Assembly (NCBI RefSeq): GCF_022662495.1 | Contig: NZ_JAKPBU010000005.1 | Span: 62,001-126,000, forward strand | Reading direction: 5' to 3' | Length of the DNA: 64,000 nt | DNA from: Lysobacter sp. M2-1 | Lineage (GTDB): Bacteria > Pseudomonadota > Gammaproteobacteria > Xanthomonadales > Xanthomonadaceae | Part shown: piece after piece, positions 27,417 to 35,696 of the stretch | Numbering within the stretch: the first letter of the stretch is position 1 | Layout: every line of letters starts with the position of its first letter | The notes under the pieces: model-generated | Told to the model about the DNA's origin: nothing | Databases searched by the model: none | Seen by the model: the letters and a program-made list of their open reading frames with translations, nothing else | Made by a program: the position numbers and the translations under genes

Positions 27417-29024
27417 CTACATCCTGAATACGCCGAATCGCGCAGGCTCGATCGGCGCGTTGAGAGCGGCCGAGAGCGCCAGCCCCAGCACCCGCCGCGT
27501 GTCGGCCGGGTCGATGATGCCGTCGTCCCAGAGCCGGGCGGTGGCGTAGTAAGGATTTCCCTGGGTTTCGTACTGGGACTGGATCGGCGCCTTGAACGCT
27601 TCCTCTTCCGCGGCCGTCCAGCTGCCGCCCTTGGCCTCGATACCGTCGCGCCGGACGGTCGCCAGTACCGCCGCAGCCTGCTCGCCGCCCATCACGCTGA
27701 TGCGCGCATTCGGCCACATCCACAGGAAGCGTGCGCCATAGGCGCGACCGCACATGGCGTAATTGCCCGCGCCGAAACTGCCGCCGATCACGACCGTGAA
27801 CTTGGGTACCGACGAACACGCCACCGCGGTCACCATCTTCGCCCCGTCCTTGGCGATGCCCGCGTTCTCGTATTTCTTCCCGACCATGAAGCCGGTGATG
27901 TTCTGCAGGAAGACCAGCGGGATGCCGCGCTGGTTGCACAGCTCGATGAAGTGCGCGCCCTTGAGCGCGCACTCGGAAAACAGGATGCCGTTGTTGGCCA
28001 CGATGCCGACCGGGTAGCCATGCAGATGGGCGAATCCGGTCACCAGGGTCTTGCCGTAGCGGGCCTTGAACTCATCGAACTCGCTGCCGTCGACGATCCG
28101 GGCGATCACCTCGCGGATATCGAACGGGCGGCGCGTGTCTTTCGGCACGATGCCGTACAACTCCTGCGCCGGGTACAGCGGCTCGCGCGAGGCGCGCGTG
28201 GCGAGGGGCAGCTGCTTGCGGCGGTTCAGATGTCCGACTATGTCACGCGCGATCTGCAGCGCGTGACGATCGTCCTCGGCGAAATGATCGGCCACGCCCG
28301 ACACGCTGGTGTGCACGTCGGCGCCGCCCAGCGATTCGGCATCGACCACCTCGCCCGTTGCGGCTTTCACCAGCGGCGGGCCACCGAGGAAGATCGTGCC
28401 CTGTTCCCTGACGATGATCGATTCGTCGCACATGGCCGGCACGTACGCACCGCCCGCGGTACAGCTGCCCATCACCACAGCGATCTGGGGGATGTTGTCC
28501 GCCGACAGCCGCGCCTGGTTGTAGAAGATCCGGCCGAAATGCTCCTTGTCGGGGAAGACCTCGTCCTGCAGCGGCAGGAAGGCGCCGCCCGAATCCACCA
28601 GGTAGACGCAGGGCAGGCAGTTCTCGCGCGCGACTTCCTGCGCACGCAGGTGCTTCTTGACCGTCATCGGGAAATACGTGCCGCCCTTGACGGTGGCATC
28701 GTTGGCCACGACCACCACTTCCTGGCCCATTACCCGGCCGATGCCGGTGACGATGCCGGCCGCCGGCGCGGCGCCGTCGTACATGTCCTCGGCCGCCAGT
28801 GCGCTCAGCTCCAGGAAGGGAGAGCCCGGATCGAGCAGGGCGGCGATCCGGTCGCGCGCGAGCAGTTTGCCGCGTTCGGTATGCCGTTCCCGGGCCGCCC
28901 TCCCGCCACCATCAGCCGCCTTCGCAAGGCGGGCATCGAGCTCGTCGACCAACGCCCGATGGAACGTGGCGTTGTCCTGGAACTCGGGCGAGCGCGGGTC
29001 GAGCTGGGTGACGAGTGCGGGCAT
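27417..29024 (-). CDS. liuB: Methylcrotonyl-CoA carboxylase carboxyltransferase (beta) subunit
   Basis: This 535-residue carboxyltransferase has the two crotonase-like halves of the family, with the MCC-type segments [27 protein letters not shown], and [16 protein letters not shown]. It transfers carboxyl from biotinylated LiuD to 3-methylcrotonyl-CoA. The true start is ATG 29024 ([11 protein letters not shown]). Unusually, it is not next to liuD but about 5 kb away, across the feo operon and the bactofilin pair, on the same strand. Confidence 0.95.
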   Translation of the reverse strand: MPALVTQLDPRSPEFQDNATFHRALVDELDARLAKAADGGGRAARERHTERGKLLARDRIAALLDPGSPFLELSALAAEDMYDGAAPAAGIVTGIGRVMGQEVVVVANDATVKGGTYFPMTVKKHLRAQEVARENCLPCVYLVDSGGAFLPLQDEVFPDKEHFGRIFYNQARLSADNIPQIAVVMGSCTAGGAYVPAMCDESIIVREQGTIFLGGPPLVKAATGEVVDAESLGGADVHTSVSGVADHFAEDDRHALQIARDIVGHLNRRKQLPLATRASREPLYPAQELYGIVPKDTRRPFDIREVIARIVDGSEFDEFKARYGKTLVTGFAHLHGYPVGIVANNGILFSECALKGAHFIELCNQRGIPLVFLQNITGFMVGKKYENAGIAKDGAKMVTAVACSSVPKFTVVIGGSFGAGNYAMCGRAYGARFLWMWPNARISVMGGEQAAAVLATVRRDGIEAKGGSWTAAEEEAFKAPIQSQYETQGNPYYATARLWDDGIIDPADTRRVLGLALSAALNAPIEPARFGVFRM

Positions 29025-29105
29025 GGGCGGGCCCAGTCGGAAAGTGGCGGAAGCATAACCCGGCGCGTTTTCCCCGCCTGTCGGTCTCCGCAACGCGCGT
29101 TGCGC

Positions 29106-29133
29106 AAAAAAAAGGGCCCGCCGAAGCGGGCCC
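29106..29133 (-). terminator. Rho-independent terminator after Ala-rich lipoprotein gene 1
   Basis: A GGGCCCGC stem (29114-29121 with 29126-29133) and CGAA loop are followed on the minus strand by eight T residues. It terminates the lipoprotein gene that ends at 29159. Confidence 0.92.
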
Positions 29134-29158
29134 TTCAACTGACTGCGCAGGGCGCGGA

Positions 29159-29536
29159 TCAGTCCTGCTTCTCTTCCTCTGCAGTCGTCTCGGCTTCGGC
29201 CTGCTCTTGCTTCATGCTGTCGGCCACGTCCTGGGCGGCATCGCCCACGGCGCCGGCGGCATCGGCCTTGCCTTCTTCGTACGCTTCCTGCACCGGATCG
29301 GCAGCGGCGTCGACGGTGGCGGCGGCAGCGCCTGCGGCAGCCGCGGTGGCGGCACCGGCGGCTTCGGCGCCGGCGGCAGCGGCATCACCCGCTGCGGTGG
29401 CTGCTTCGGCGGCCTGGTCGCCGGCGGCTTCGGCCGAAGCGGCGGCCTCGTCGGCCTTCTGGTCGGCGGTGGGGGAATTGCACGCGGCGAGCGCGAACAG
29501 ACTGGCGGCGGCGAGTGCGGTGAGCTTGAATTTCAT
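29159..29536 (-). CDS. Ala-rich small lipoprotein (copy 1)
   Basis: The 125-residue protein has a lipobox LAAC after a short hydrophobic signal, so mature lipoprotein begins at Cys19. The remainder is very rich in Ala, Glu and Asp ([20 protein letters not shown]) and predicted to be helical, with the AEEEKQD tail. AGGAGA precedes ATG 29536. It has its own terminator and is paralogous in style to the lipoprotein encoded at 29731-30108. Function unknown; such proteins are usually listed as hypothetical envelope lipoproteins. Confidence 0.82.
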   Translation of the reverse strand: MKFKLTALAAASLFALAACNSPTADQKADEAAASAEAAGDQAAEAATAAGDAAAAGAEAAGAATAAAAGAAAATVDAAADPVQEAYEEGKADAAGAVGDAAQDVADSMKQEQAEAETTAEEEKQD

Positions 29537-29673
29537 GGTGGTCTCCTGTCGGCAGTTGAGGCTGGTAACGCCGGATCGCTGCCGGCGTGCGGAATATTCC
29601 CATGGGCGCGTAAGACGCCGTGAAGACGCGGCGAGGTCAGACAGCATCCGCCGAATTCCTTCGCGCTTTCCAT

Positions 29674-29706
29674 AAAAAAACCGCCGGCGATGCCGGCGGT
29701 TTTTCC
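29674..29706. terminator. Bidirectional-looking terminator hairpin
   Basis: A perfect ACCGCCGGC stem (29680-29700, short GAT loop) is flanked by A-run and T-run, so it could terminate in either direction. On the minus strand it follows the second Ala-rich lipoprotein gene. Confidence 0.9.
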
Positions 29707-29730
29707 TGTTGCTTGCACAACTCGGGCAGA

Positions 29731-30108
29731 TTAGTTGCCGTCGTTGTTGGTCGGAGCGTCGGAAGAAGCAGCGGCTTCTTCGGCGGCGTCCTGAGCCTGC
29801 TCGGCCGAGTCGGCAGCCTGTTCGGCAGCGTCGGCGGCGTCGTCGGCATCGCCCATGGTGCCGGCAGCGGAAGCGGCGTCAGCCGAGGTGGCAGCAGCGT
29901 CGGCAGCCGTGGCAGCAGCGTCGGCCGAAGCCTGGGCGGCATCGGTCGCCATCGCGTCGCCAGTGGTGGCGGCGTTGTCAGCGGCCTGCTGGGCTTCGCC
30001 AGCGGCTTCGGCAGCTTCAGCGGCCGAATCCTCGGCCTGCTGCTGGTTGGTGCACGCGGCCAGGGCGAAGCCCAGAGCCAGGGCGAGCAGAGCCTTGTTG
30101 ATGGTCAT
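29731..30108 (-). CDS. Ala-rich small lipoprotein (copy 2)
   Basis: A 125-residue protein with lipobox LAACTNQQQ and a long Ala/Asp/Ser-rich helical region containing repeated DAA/ADAA units (ASADAAATAADAAATSADAA). Length and plan match copy 1, although the sequence is not identical, pointing to duplication. It ends in a separate terminator. It is the first of two tandem minus-strand lipoprotein genes. Function unknown. Confidence 0.82.
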   Translation of the reverse strand: MTINKALLALALGFALAACTNQQQAEDSAAEAAEAAGEAQQAADNAATTGDAMATDAAQASADAAATAADAAATSADAASAAGTMGDADDAADAAEQAADSAEQAQDAAEEAAASSDAPTNNDGN

Positions 30109-30253
30109 GATCAGTCTTCCTCGTCAATTTGAAGTTTGGCAACGCGCAGGAGCGCGCCGTTAACATGATGACAAGCCGATGGCAGGTGTCAAGCGGCTGG
30201 CCGGTAAATTTTCGTTATCCCGTTCTTAACTTTCGGCCCGGTTCAAAGGACCT

Positions 30254-31429
30254 TCACGCCAGCTCCACAGCCACTGCGGTCGCTTCGCCACCACCGATGC
30301 ACAGCGAGGCCACGCCGCGTTTGCCGCCGCGTGCCTTGAGCGCATGCAGCAATGTCACCAGCAGCCGTGCACCGCTGGCTCCGATCGGGTGCCCCAGAGC
30401 CAGTGCGCCGCCGTGGACATTGAGCTTGTCGTGGGGGATGCCGAGGTCCTTCATGGGTGCCATCGCGACCACCGCAAACGCCTCGTTGACCTCGAACAGA
30501 TCGACGTCCTCGACCTTCCAGCCCGCTTTCGCGAGCACGTTTGAAATCGCTTTCACCGGCGCAGTGGTGAACCATTCGGGCGCTTGCGCGTGCCCGGCAT
30601 GGGCGACGATGCGCGCCAGCGGCGTGAGCCCGCGTCGCCGCGCTTCGTCCGCGGACATGAGCACGGTGGCGGCCGCGCCGTCGGAGATCTTGGACGAGGA
30701 CGCGGCGGTCAGGCGCCCTTCCTTGCCGAAGGCCGCGCGTAGGGTGGGGATCTTGTCCAGCTGGATCTTGCCCGGTTCTTCGTCGACCTCGACGACCACC
30801 TCGCCCTTGCGGCCCTTCACCGTGACCGCGACGATTTCGTCCTTGAAGCTGCCATCGGCGATGGCTGCCTGGGCGCGCTTCGCGCTTTCGGACGAATAGG
30901 CATCCAGGGCTTCCCGGCTCAGATCGTACTTCTCGCTTGCGGCATCGCCGAACACGCCCATGGCCTTGCCGTCGTAGGGATTGGTCAGGCCGTCCCAGGC
31001 CATGTGGTCGAGGAATTCAGCGGTGCCGTAACGGATGCCGGTGCGCGAGCCGTTGAGCAGATGCGGCGCATTGGTCATCGACTCCATGCCGCCGGCGACG
31101 ACCACGCTGGCCGAGCCGGCCTTGATCAGGTCGTGGCCGAACATGATGGCCTTCATCCCCGAGCCGCAGACCTTGTTGATGGTGGTGCAGCCGGCAGCAT
31201 CGGGAATGCCGGCGGCGCGCGAAGCCTGGCGTGCGGGCGCCTGGCCCAGGCCCGCCGGGAGCACGCAGCCCATGATCACCTCGTCGACCTGGTCCGGCGC
31301 CAGGCCGGCGTGCTCCAGCGCGCCGACGATGGCCGCCGCGCCGAGCGTCGGCGTGGGCACGCCGGTGAACTGGCCAAGCATGGAACCGATGGCGGTGCGC
31401 TTGGCACCGACGATGACGACGTCGGACAT
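30254..31429 (-). CDS. Acetyl-CoA acetyltransferase (thiolase)
   Basis: The 391-residue thiolase has the acyl-accepting Cys in NKVCGSGMKAI, and the C-terminal catalytic motifs NVHGGALALGHPIGASGAR and CIGGGEATA. It condenses or cleaves acetoacetyl-CoA. In this neighbourhood it probably processes acetoacetyl-CoA derived from leucine degradation, but a role in other degradative or biosynthetic routes is possible. ATG 31429 begins SDVVIVGAKRT. Confidence 0.93.
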   Translation of the reverse strand: MSDVVIVGAKRTAIGSMLGQFTGVPTPTLGAAAIVGALEHAGLAPDQVDEVIMGCVLPAGLGQAPARQASRAAGIPDAAGCTTINKVCGSGMKAIMFGHDLIKAGSASVVVAGGMESMTNAPHLLNGSRTGIRYGTAEFLDHMAWDGLTNPYDGKAMGVFGDAASEKYDLSREALDAYSSESAKRAQAAIADGSFKDEIVAVTVKGRKGEVVVEVDEEPGKIQLDKIPTLRAAFGKEGRLTAASSSKISDGAAATVLMSADEARRRGLTPLARIVAHAGHAQAPEWFTTAPVKAISNVLAKAGWKVEDVDLFEVNEAFAVVAMAPMKDLGIPHDKLNVHGGALALGHPIGASGARLLVTLLHALKARGGKRGVASLCIGGGEATAVAVELA

Positions 31430-31564
31430 GAAACGACTCCTGTGGGGGACGCGGCCGGACCGCAGGCCGGGGATTATCCCGCGAAACACCCCTGGGGTGG
31501 CGTGATCCGGCGTTAGTCGTCCCCTCGGCGCATCCCGCATGCATGCAGTTGTGCAGAAGCGGCG

Positions 31565-32215
31565 CTACAGCAGACGCCGCGTGATCGCCTTGAGCACCGC
31601 ATGCGTACGGTCGCGACAGTCGAGCTTGACCAGCAGGTCGGAGATGTAGTTCTTCACCGTGCCCTCGGACAGATGCAGGCTGCGCCCGATTTCCTTGTTG
31701 GAATAGCCCCCGGCGACCAGGCGCAGGATGCTGACTTCGCGCGCGCTCAGCCGCGCCCCTTCGGGCACCGGTCCACGCTCGCCCCAGGCGGCGCGCACGG
31801 GCCCCATGCTGACCGGCTGCAGCAGGGTGTGGCCGTCGGCGACGCGCAGGATCGCTTCGCGCAGATCCTCGGGCGATGCATCCTTGAGCAGGAAGCCCTG
31901 CGCACCGGCTTCCACCGCCGCCAGCATCAAGGCACTGTCGTCGAAGGTGGTCAGCAGGATCACCGGAGTCGCGTCGCCACGTTCGCGCAGCGCCCGCACC
32001 AGGGCGATGCCGTCGATGCCTGGCATGCGGATATCGCTCAGGATCACGTCCACCGGACGCTTCTCCAGCGCCACGAGCAGCGCGGCGCCGTCGCCCGCTT
32101 CGAGCACGATCTCGATGCCGAGATCGCCGAGCAGCGCCGACAGGCCCTTCAGGACCAGGGCCTGGTCGTCGGCGATCGCGACCCGTACCGGCGCCATCCG
32201 TTCCGGCGCGGGCAT
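31565..32215 (-). CDS. NarL/LuxR-family DNA-binding response regulator
   Basis: The 216-residue protein has an N-terminal receiver with IADDQ, SDIRMPG (phospho-acceptor Asp) and a conserved Lys in LLKDASP. The C-terminal LuxR-type HTH reads LSAREVSILRLVAGGYSNKEIG. ATG 32215 is 1 base past the histidine kinase stop (TGACATG), so the two are co-translated. Target genes unknown; the neighbouring carotenoid oxygenase and DUF2141 genes on the same strand are natural candidates. Confidence 0.93.
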   Translation of the reverse strand: MPAPERMAPVRVAIADDQALVLKGLSALLGDLGIEIVLEAGDGAALLVALEKRPVDVILSDIRMPGIDGIALVRALRERGDATPVILLTTFDDSALMLAAVEAGAQGFLLKDASPEDLREAILRVADGHTLLQPVSMGPVRAAWGERGPVPEGARLSAREVSILRLVAGGYSNKEIGRSLHLSEGTVKNYISDLLVKLDCRDRTHAVLKAITRRLL

Positions 32216-32216
32216 G

Positions 32217-33446
32217 TCAGGCGCCCGCCGGAAGGCTGGCGATCAGTTCCACGCCACGCCTCGGGGCAGGCAGTACCTGCAGTGTTCCGCCAAGCGCGGC
32301 CAGCCGCTCGCGCATGCCGGTCAGGCCATTGCCGAAGGCGAGCCTGGGCGCGGCGGCGCCATCGTCGCGCACGCGCAATTCGAGTGTCGCGTCGCGACGG
32401 CCACACCACACCACGATCTCGCCGGGATGGCCATGGCGCAGCGCATTGGTGATGCCTTCCTGCGCGCAGCGCAGCAGCGTTTCGGCGGCCTGTACCGTGT
32501 GTGTACGGGCATCGTCTGTGACCTCGATGCGGAAGCGCGGGCCATGCACCTGTCTGGCCAGGGATTCGATGGCGGCGCGCAAGTCGACACCGTCATGTTT
32601 GCGCAGCTCGCCGACCACGGCCCGGATGTCATCGAGCAGGTCATGCGCAAGCGCAGTCGACGTGCCGAGCTCCTCGCGGCCGGCGAGCGCCGGGTCGCGT
32701 GCCAGCCGCGCGAGGTTGAGCTTGAGTGCGGTCAGCTTGTGGCCGGCGACGTCGTGCAGCTCGCGCGACAGCTTCAGGCGCTCTTCGCCGCGCGCGCTTT
32801 CCTCCAGCAGCGACTGGGTCGCCAGCAGTTCGGCGTTGACCCGCGCCAACTCGTCGCGGGTGTCGCCGACCGCAGTGGCGTAGTACGCCGTCAGCGCAGC
32901 GAAGGCCTGGAAGCCGATGATCGGAAACAGCTCCACCAGCAAACGGTCCCAGTCCATCCCGAACGCCTGCCGCCAGATCAACGCGAGCCCGAGGTTGAAG
33001 GCCGCCTGCCCCCAGATCGCCACGCGCCAGTTGAGGATCGCGAACAGCTGCACCGCCACCAGGATCAGCAGCACCGCACCGCTGCCGCCGCCCAGCAGCC
33101 AGATCGCCAGCAACGCGAGCACCGCCTGCGGCAGCACCACAGCCATCCACCAGCGCTCGTGCCGGGAGTGGTCGCGCCCCAGGAAGACGCGGGCCACGAA
33201 CAGGGCGAGGAAACCCAGCAGGCAGGCGGCGCCCAGCCACTCGACCGGATCGGCCGCGGACAGGCGCGCGAAATCGAGCATGCCGAAACTCACCGGCAGC
33301 CAGGTCACGTAGGCCGCGACGTTCAGCGGCGAAAGCGGCCCGCCGTCCCACAACAGCCGCGAGCCGGTCGCGGCCGGCGAATCGTCGCGATCCGTATGCG
33401 CGTCGGTCCCCATGGGCCGAGTATAGGTCGCGTCGTCGATCGTCAT
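32217..33446 (-). CDS. Membrane sensor histidine kinase (NarL-class partner)
   Basis: The roughly 409-residue protein has about six N-terminal membrane helices (WLGAACLLGFLALFV, VVLPQAVLALLAIWLLGG and others). A coiled linker, the HisKA_3 dimerisation motif SRELHDVAGHKLTALKLNLARL-like segment with its phospho-accepting His, and a C-terminal HATPase with GNGLTGMRERLAALGG follow. It probably phosphorylates the adjacent LuxR-type regulator. Signal unknown. Start is uncertain (33446 or 33413). Confidence 0.88.
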   Translation of the reverse strand: MTIDDATYTRPMGTDAHTDRDDSPAATGSRLLWDGGPLSPLNVAAYVTWLPVSFGMLDFARLSAADPVEWLGAACLLGFLALFVARVFLGRDHSRHERWWMAVVLPQAVLALLAIWLLGGGSGAVLLILVAVQLFAILNWRVAIWGQAAFNLGLALIWRQAFGMDWDRLLVELFPIIGFQAFAALTAYYATAVGDTRDELARVNAELLATQSLLEESARGEERLKLSRELHDVAGHKLTALKLNLARLARDPALAGREELGTSTALAHDLLDDIRAVVGELRKHDGVDLRAAIESLARQVHGPRFRIEVTDDARTHTVQAAETLLRCAQEGITNALRHGHPGEIVVWCGRRDATLELRVRDDGAAAPRLAFGNGLTGMRERLAALGGTLQVLPAPRRGVELIASLPAGA

Positions 33447-33454
33447 GCGGCTGA

Positions 33455-34972
33455 TCAACCGCTGCCTGCGAACCAGCCGTGGAAACCGAGCGGCACCGTA
33501 TATGGAAGCCAGGCCTGGGCCAATGGGCCGTCCGCGACGCGCTCGGCATCGAGCACGGCGATGCCGCTGCGGCCACGACCGTGATCGAGCAGGGTGCCGA
33601 CCAGCCAGCCCTGTCCGGGCTTGTGGCTGCCGGGTTTCGGCACGAACACGTGTTCTTCGGCCATGACGTCGCTGCCGTAACGATGCATGTCGCGGTGTCC
33701 AGTGTCGGGGTCGATCGCCGCGATCGCGTTGAAGTACGGCGCACTGGCCGCGCCGGCGTTGGTCGGCGCGTACAGCCGCGTCGGTCGTCCGTCCGGTGCG
33801 CGCGGATCGAAGACGGGAAACTCGAGTTCGCGCATGCCGCTCGACTCCCAGCGCGCACGGCCGCTCGCCAGATCGATCCGCAGCGCGACCAGCTCGGTAT
33901 CGGCCAGTCCCGCATCCGGCTCGCCGCGCATTGCGCCGGCCATCGGCGAGCGCATCTCCTCGATATCGTTGTGCCGCACCGCCTGCACGATCAGCTCGCG
34001 CCCGCGCTCGTGCGCCTGGCCGAAGTGGTACACCGCGCCGAAGGGAATGTCGAACCAGCGCGGCGCGTCGAGTGCGTCCTTCGCCACCACTGCGACCCGG
34101 CAAGGCTGTTCCGGCGTGTAGCGCAGGCGTTCGAAGTACGCGCCGCCCTCGCCGGGCACGCGATAGGGGATGAGCATGAACACCAGATAGCGGTCGCTCA
34201 TCGCGAAGCCGTGGATATAGCCAGGCGCATCGCTCGGCAACATCGCGGTGCGGATCAGCCTGCCATCGGAGCCGATGTGCCAGACCAGTACGCCGGAGCC
34301 ACCGAACTGGGCGATGTTGCCGAAGTTCCACAGCGAGCCATCGCGATCGACCAGCGGGTGCGCGGAGAACGGGGCCGCCACCAGATCCTCGCGCCAGGTC
34401 ACCGGTCCGAGCGTGCGCAGGCTCTCCGGTTCAAGCTCAGTGGCCGAGCCGCCTTCCCACAGCGCGTACAGGCGGCCGTCGAAGCGGATCACCGCGGTGT
34501 TCGCGGTGTTCACGTCGTCGTTGTTGCGCACCGGCACCGGGTTGGGAACGGTGGTCCCGGCGGCCGGCACCAGGAACCGGGCTTCATGCTGCTCGCGCAC
34601 GAACTTGGGCGTCGCGACCATGCGCGCGCGATGTTCGATGGAGCCGCCGCCGATGCGCCATGCGTGAATCATTCCGTCGCCGTCGAACCAGTGTTTGTAG
34701 CGAAAGCCATCGCGATCGAACCAGGCCGGCCCGTTGCGGTACAGCGCGCCGGCGAGTTCTTTCGGCAGGCGTCCTTCCACGGCGGCGACGGTGGGTCCGA
34801 GCGACTCCGTGCCCACGGTCTTCCAGCCTGCGAGCCAGGGGCGTTGCGCCAACCCATCGGCAAAACGGGCGGCGTCTGAGGCGTAGGCGACTTCGGCGCG
34901 CAGCAGGCCGGGCGCGAATGCCAGCGCGGCGGTGCTGCCGAGGAAACTGCGGAGAAAGCGGCGGCGGTCCAT
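33455..34972 (-). CDS. Carotenoid/retinal-type oxygenase (Tat-exported)
   Basis: The 505-residue protein begins with a twin-arginine signal (DRRRFLRSFLG). The carotenoid cleavage oxygenase beta-propeller follows, with likely iron-ligand His residues in FSAHPLVD, YIHGFAMSD, YHFGQAHE and GFHGWF. Family knowledge suggests a non-heme iron oxygenase cleaving a polyene or stilbenoid double bond outside the cytoplasm. Substrate unknown. It is upstream of the two-component pair and 9 bp from the kinase start. Confidence 0.88.
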   Translation of the reverse strand: MDRRRFLRSFLGSTAALAFAPGLLRAEVAYASDAARFADGLAQRPWLAGWKTVGTESLGPTVAAVEGRLPKELAGALYRNGPAWFDRDGFRYKHWFDGDGMIHAWRIGGGSIEHRARMVATPKFVREQHEARFLVPAAGTTVPNPVPVRNNDDVNTANTAVIRFDGRLYALWEGGSATELEPESLRTLGPVTWREDLVAAPFSAHPLVDRDGSLWNFGNIAQFGGSGVLVWHIGSDGRLIRTAMLPSDAPGYIHGFAMSDRYLVFMLIPYRVPGEGGAYFERLRYTPEQPCRVAVVAKDALDAPRWFDIPFGAVYHFGQAHERGRELIVQAVRHNDIEEMRSPMAGAMRGEPDAGLADTELVALRIDLASGRARWESSGMRELEFPVFDPRAPDGRPTRLYAPTNAGAASAPYFNAIAAIDPDTGHRDMHRYGSDVMAEEHVFVPKPGSHKPGQGWLVGTLLDHGRGRSGIAVLDAERVADGPLAQAWLPYTVPLGFHGWFAGSG

Positions 34973-35045
34973 GGTGTTACCTCGAAGCATGCGGACGGTG
35001 GGAGCTGCCCTGGAATGCGGGCGGTGGGGCTTGAGCGCAGATGCC

Positions 35046-35480
35046 TCAGCGCAGCCGCACAGTGATCGCGCTGCCTGCGGTCTCGAGTTCGAAGCGCGCT
35101 TCCTCGAAGGTCGGCTTGCGCATCACGGCCGGGTTGTTGCTGAACCCATAGCCCTCGATCGGCATGCCCATGAAGTTGCTGTCGAGCTTGCCGTTGTCGT
35201 TCTGGTCGTGCATCACCATCACCGCGTAGCGGCCTGGTGGCAGGTTGGGGAAATGGAACGTCTCCTCCGCGCCTTGGGCCTTGCGGACGGTGCCGGCCAC
35301 GGGTTTTCCGCCGTCGCTCCAGCCGGCCGCGGAGTCGATCACGGCGATCCTGAGCGAGCCCTGCTGCGCGCGCACATCGGTCACCTTGATCTCGAGATCC
35401 GCGGCGCGTGCGGGCAGGGCGGCGAGACCACCGCAGATGAGACAGGCGATGGCGAAGGAATAGGGTTTCGAAACGGTCAT
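35046..35480 (-). CDS. DUF2141 family exported protein
   Basis: A 144-residue protein with signal peptide (FAIACLICGGLAALPARA) and a DUF2141 beta-fold: SLRIAVIDSAAGW, LPPGRYAVMVMHDQNDNGKLDSNF-like middle, and EEARFELE. AGGAG precedes ATG 35480. Often encoded next to carotenoid or envelope-related genes; function unknown. It is upstream of the carotenoid oxygenase on the minus strand, so the two may share a transcript. Confidence 0.85.
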   Translation of the reverse strand: MTVSKPYSFAIACLICGGLAALPARAADLEIKVTDVRAQQGSLRIAVIDSAAGWSDGGKPVAGTVRKAQGAEETFHFPNLPPGRYAVMVMHDQNDNGKLDSNFMGMPIEGYGFSNNPAVMRKPTFEEARFELETAGSAITVRLR

Positions 35481-35640
35481 GGCGGCACTCCTGCGATGGG
35501 TGCGGCCAGTGTGTGCAGGCGGCACGAGTACGGTGAGATGCCGACTGTCATGACTTCGAGGTGCCGAAAGTCACCTGGTGTGGCGCGGCAAGCCTTGGAC
35601 GGCTTCGTCGCCGGGATTCCGCAAGGACGGTTCCGGAAAC

Positions 35641-35668
35641 AAAAAAGGGCCCGGATCGCTCCGGGCCC
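35641..35668 (-). terminator. Rho-independent terminator after the S8 peptidase gene
   Basis: GGGCCCGG/CCGGGCCC stem (35647-35654 with 35661-35668) and 6-base loop, followed on the minus strand by six T residues. It closes the subtilase transcription unit, whose stop is at 35697. Confidence 0.92.
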
Positions 35669-35696
35669 TCAAGGACTCACGTTGTTGCTGTTGGAT

